Source: Macquaria australasica
Taxonomy: Eukaryota; Chordata; Actinopteri; Centrarchiformes; Percichthyidae
Length of the DNA: 64,000 nucleotides
Reading direction: 5' to 3'
Assembly (NCBI GenBank): GCA_005408345.1
Contig: SEMN01000053.1
Span: forward strand, 1,240,001 to 1,304,000
Shown: positions 60,564 to 64,000 of the stretch, in pieces
Position numbering within the stretch: the stretch's first letter is position 1
How the letters are laid out: every line of letters begins with the position of its first letter
Notes under the pieces: generated by a model
Database searches by the model: none
What the model was told of the DNA's origin: nothing
What the model saw: the letters and a program-made list of their open reading frames with translations, nothing else
Translations under genes and position numbers: made by a program

Positions 60564-60709
60564 CATGCCTCCATGACTTCTACGGTGACCCAATGTGCAA
60601 GAAAGCGTGATGCACCCTCTAGGGTGCCCTTCCAGTGCCGAAAACATGCAGTGCATGCAGCTGGTGCCCTTTTTATATTTTCCGCCCTTGCCCCTTAGCC
60701 TGAGTCCGC

Positions 60710-61470
60710 CAGTGTGGAAAGTTACTAAGTAATTTACTCAAGCATTTCCTCTTTGAAACCATTTCATGGTCTTTCCTTCAGTATTTTCACAACACAATTT
60801 TTCTTTCTATTCAACTATATTTCACAGCAAAATGTTGCACCTGGTCAAAGTCTAAAAGAAAGTCTAACATCTTTCAGTACTTGGATTTACTTTTACTTCA
60901 TTTATCCAGTTAACTGTTCAATTATTACATTTTATTTCCCAACGTGAAGGTTTGAATGATGCTGCAAAGTTATCTGCACACAGTCAGGAAATCTGGAATC
61001 AGTCTGTAAAATACCCACCATGTGTGCGTTTTTAATGGTAGAAGGAAAACTCAGCCCTGGTTGCTAAAACTCACAAAAACAAAACAAAAAAAGAAAAACC
61101 CAGAGGACATGACCTCAGTGTCCTCGATGGTAGCTACAGCCCTTTCTTTGTAGATTCAGATATTTATGATCAGTTCGTAAAATCTGATGCAATGTTACAG
61201 ACTAATCTACTCAATCGTTTGCTCCACCTCCATAAGCTGCAACACTGACATGCTGCTTAAACACCTATTAATACATCAGTAATAATAATCCAACATTATA
61301 ATATGTACATGTTATGATAAAACACTCTGAAAGGAGCCAATTTTCATATTGACTATTTTCATTTCTTAGATCCTTAAGTAAATTTTTGTGCTAATACTTA
61401 AGTATTTCTACTTAAAGTGAAGACTATGTGCAGAATTAGAGCATTCTTTACTTTGGCTGCATCCAGTAGT
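60710..61470 (+). repeat. Interspersed repeat R2, copy 4
   Basis: Begins GTGTGGAAAGTTACTAAGTA and ATTTACTCAAGCA, and later has GCTCCACCTCCATAAGCTGC, ATACATCAGTAATAATAATC, GAAAGGAGCCAATTTTCAT, and CTAATACTTAAGTATTTCTA. More diverged than the other copies. Confidence 0.75.
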
Positions 61471-61737
61471 AGTATTGATATAGAGTGTTTCATTTTACAA
61501 AGCAAAACTTTTGCCATCCCAATAGTTTGAGAAAGGAAAAACTCTTTAATGGAGTTGATTCTAGTTTATTGACAACACTGTAATATATTATAAAAATCCA
61601 AAATATCGGACTTTGACAGGGATAGAACAATAAAGTCCTGGATTTACTTTTCTATTGTTGTCCCTTGTTGTGGTATTGATGGTTTTACTTAAGTAAAATA
61701 CGTATGCACCACTGTTTGTCTCATAAACTGTAACATA

Positions 61738-61882
61738 CAGTGCATTCAGAAGGTATTCAGACCCCTTCACTTTGTTCACATTTTGTTATGTTGCATCAAT
61801 ATGCTAAAATCATTTAAATTCATTCTTTCCCTCATCAATCTACACTCAGTACTCTATAATGACAAAGTTTCTGAATGCACTG
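61738..61882. mobile_element. Tc1/mariner-type MITE, 145 bp, with TA target duplication
   Basis: Perfect 14-bp inverted ends CAGTGCATTCAGAA (61,738-61,751) and TTCTGAATGCACTG (61,869-61,882), each flanked by TA. The interior (TATTCAGACCCCTTCACTTT and TTTTGTTATGTTGCATC) matches the ends of Tc1-like elements known in fish. No transposase remains. Confidence 0.9.
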
Positions 61883-62210
61883 TATATGGGCTCCCTTAGT
61901 CACAATATAAATATGTTGTGCTAGAAAAAGAATCCTGCATATATCTGTAATCAGCATACATATATAAACATTAACAGTGTCATCACTGTACTAATGTGTA
62001 ACATACTTGTGTGGCCTAGTTTATTGAGGTCACTATAATCATTCGTTCCTCTCCTCTTGGTGCACAGCTGCTCTACCTGTAAATGTTAATCTGGATGCAG
62101 CAGGCGTTTAAAAAGAGTGTTGCCCGGGAGAAACAATCGCAGGTTGCCTGCCTCTCTCTTAATCGCTCACTTGCTCACTCAGCATCTCTTCAGAAATGCA
62201 CCCCCACCCT

Positions 62211-62252
62211 ACACACACACACACACACACAGACACACACACACACACACAC
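62211..62252. repeat. (CA)n microsatellite
   Basis: About 21 AC units with one G interruption near 62,232. Confidence 0.95.
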
Positions 62253-62259
62253 TTGGGTG

Positions 62260-64000
62260 CTCTACAAACAGCAGCAGCACTCTGTGAGCAGGTCAATAGC
62301 AGTATCACTGCATTTCTCCAATTGAGCCCCTGATGAGGGACTTCCTAAGCTTGCTGCCTTTGAACGTCAATAAACAGACAGCCTTGTACACTAATGCATT
62401 CCTGCTGTTACACAGTGTCAGAGTACAGCGTGTGACCTGATTAAAATACATCTCTCAAACTAGGGCACATGCCTCTAAATGTCTAAATGTCCAATCCCAA
62501 AAGTGCAGTATTCCCACATTTCCCCCGGTTGAACATGGCTGCCTTGTTTTGTTTGCACTGTGAATGACTGGGACCTGTTCTAAACAACATAGGATCAAAT
62601 GTACAATTACAGTATAACATTTCCAGATTTGACAGGATTGTAGTCAGTAATCCTGCTGGCTGAAAAAAGCCTGTTTTTCACACCTTCTTTATGTCTGTCA
62701 TCATATTTTTTCTTTCTTTGTTTTGTTTTTGACAGTGAAGATTTTGCCTTCACTTGAGGATCAGAGGATGCTATTTTAGTGGTGATGGAGCTGTCTCCAA
62801 GTATGGGTATAGCTGCATCCCCAAAGTAATGTGCGCGATCAGGAGAGCAGATAAACAAATGGTTTACGAGAGGGTCGGGTATTCTCATCTATTCTCTACC
62901 CTTACATGCCCTGGTCTCCAAGCTTGCAGCTACCTCGCTCCTGATATTTTATGCTCGAGCCAGTTGTGTTTTGTTTTGAAGAAAGCAATGCCACCTATAG
63001 GTGAAAGGTTGGCAAAAGGAATATAGGCCCCAGCCAATTAACAGAATCAGGTGCTGCAGGTGGTAGCTGGAAGACGCCAATGGATCATTAGTTCTCAACC
63101 ACAGCAAAGAAACTAGAATAAAATGGAAACAAATGTAAAGAAAGGAGTGTTTAGAGACAAGAACCTTCTATTTGAGTTCTGCTCCTTTCTGATTTAATTT
63201 TGTTTGTAAAGGTCTGGTTTATTTATGAAGGTACTTGATCTTTTGTTTGTATGGAACAAGTCACTACGAAAGAACATCAGCATCATCAAATGTGAGTAGG
63301 CCTACCTGCGTGTTGGAACTTAACAGCGTATATATGACTAACTGTAGAAAAAGAAGTCAAGACGCTCTAGCCTGCATATAAAGATTTTCTGTTTTTTGTT
63401 TTTATCCTTATTTTGGTGCATTCATGTGCTTGTGGAAAAGTCCAACATCATCAACATAATTACCTTTGAATGCTAAATACTAAAAGTCAAATGTAATCCA
63501 AAAATAAATGATTAACATATAATACAAAGCTTTAAAAACATTTTGAAAATGTTACCAGTCATTTTTTTTTTTACATTGATAGACCTCTTTAGATCAACCC
63601 CACATCTTTAATGCCTGGCAGTATAAAAACATAGTCACTGTCCAGCTTAGCTATGGGAAAACTTACAGTGAAGTTATTCACTCCGGAGTCTGTGAAGTGC
63701 CTCGCATAACATTTTCACCAAAGCATATCTGCACCTGCTTTTAAATACTAAAGTTAAATGAAGCATAAACTTTCAATCATCAGGACTACTGAGTGACCTC
63801 GCCACAGTTACAGCAGAGAGGACACGTCTCTGCCCTTGATTTATTAAAAAATGAATAAAATCACAGAGGCATGAAAAGACAGGCAGGTCATCTGTAATAA
63901 TCGTCTGGAAGGAAAAACGTCCTTCAAGAGACAATGAAAAATTGATTTTATGTCTCATGGCAGTGAGAACTAAGCTCATGCTGCAGCGTGTATGGTGCCA
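62260..64000. other. Noncoding, no recognised element
   Basis: No gene, RNA or clear repeat. Overlapping ORFs on both strands at 62,607-63,026 have no domain. Confidence 0.5.

Overview
The window is vertebrate nuclear DNA, almost certainly from a ray-finned (teleost) fish and probably a percomorph. The evidence is long AT-rich noncoding stretches, GT-AG introns of tens of bases to 8 kb, and several interspersed repeat families of a type I recognise from percomorph genomes. I see no bacterial, viral, CRISPR or rRNA features. Three complete protein-coding genes can be assembled exon by exon with every splice phase consistent.

Layout. 1-20,900: a gene desert with dispersed repeats, no confident gene, and one weak exon candidate on the minus strand near 1.2 kb. 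20,930-30,400 (+): nme8 (txndc3), 17 coding exons, 645 aa, a thioredoxin domain followed by three nucleoside-diphosphate-kinase (NDK) domains; this is an axonemal/ciliary protein. 30,580-41,100 (-): smarcal1, 17 coding exons, 911 aa, an annealing helicase with an RPA-binding N-terminus, two HARP domains and a SNF2 ATPase. It converges on nme8, with candidate poly(A) signals about 190 bp apart. 41,400-43,250: stacked repeats. 43,640-56,570 (+): marchf4, 4 coding exons, 418 aa, a membrane RING-CH E3 ubiquitin ligase, divergent from smarcal1, with an 8.1 kb first intron carrying a decayed LINE-2. 56,570-64,000: noncoding DNA with a tRNA-derived SINE-like relic, a 23-bp tandem repeat, a Tc1/mariner-type MITE and a CA microsatellite.

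The genes do not form a pathway. smarcal1 (replication-fork repair) and marchf4 (membrane-protein trafficking) are divergent neighbours in human too (2q35), so that pair looks like conserved synteny; nme8 (human 7p14) is a lineage-specific neighbour.

Repeat names used below. R1 is a family of about 300 bp with ends rich in ATTAATCG/GCTGCAACTA, 5 copies. R2 is a family rich in AGTACTTTTACTT, 4 copies plus a fragment. R3 has 3 copies in the first 12 kb. R4 has 2 copies in opposite orientation. M1 is a MITE with GGCCTTTTTCACAG ends, 1 full copy and 1 partial. Family identities rest on comparing copies inside the window and on memory of fish genomes, not on a database search. I found no evidence for a novel multi-gene system. 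The most interesting items are gene-architecture details: repeated exon phases in the NDK and HARP domains, a PIP-like SMARCAL1 tail, an X-box-like site before nme8, an overlapping uORF in marchf4, and several MITEs.
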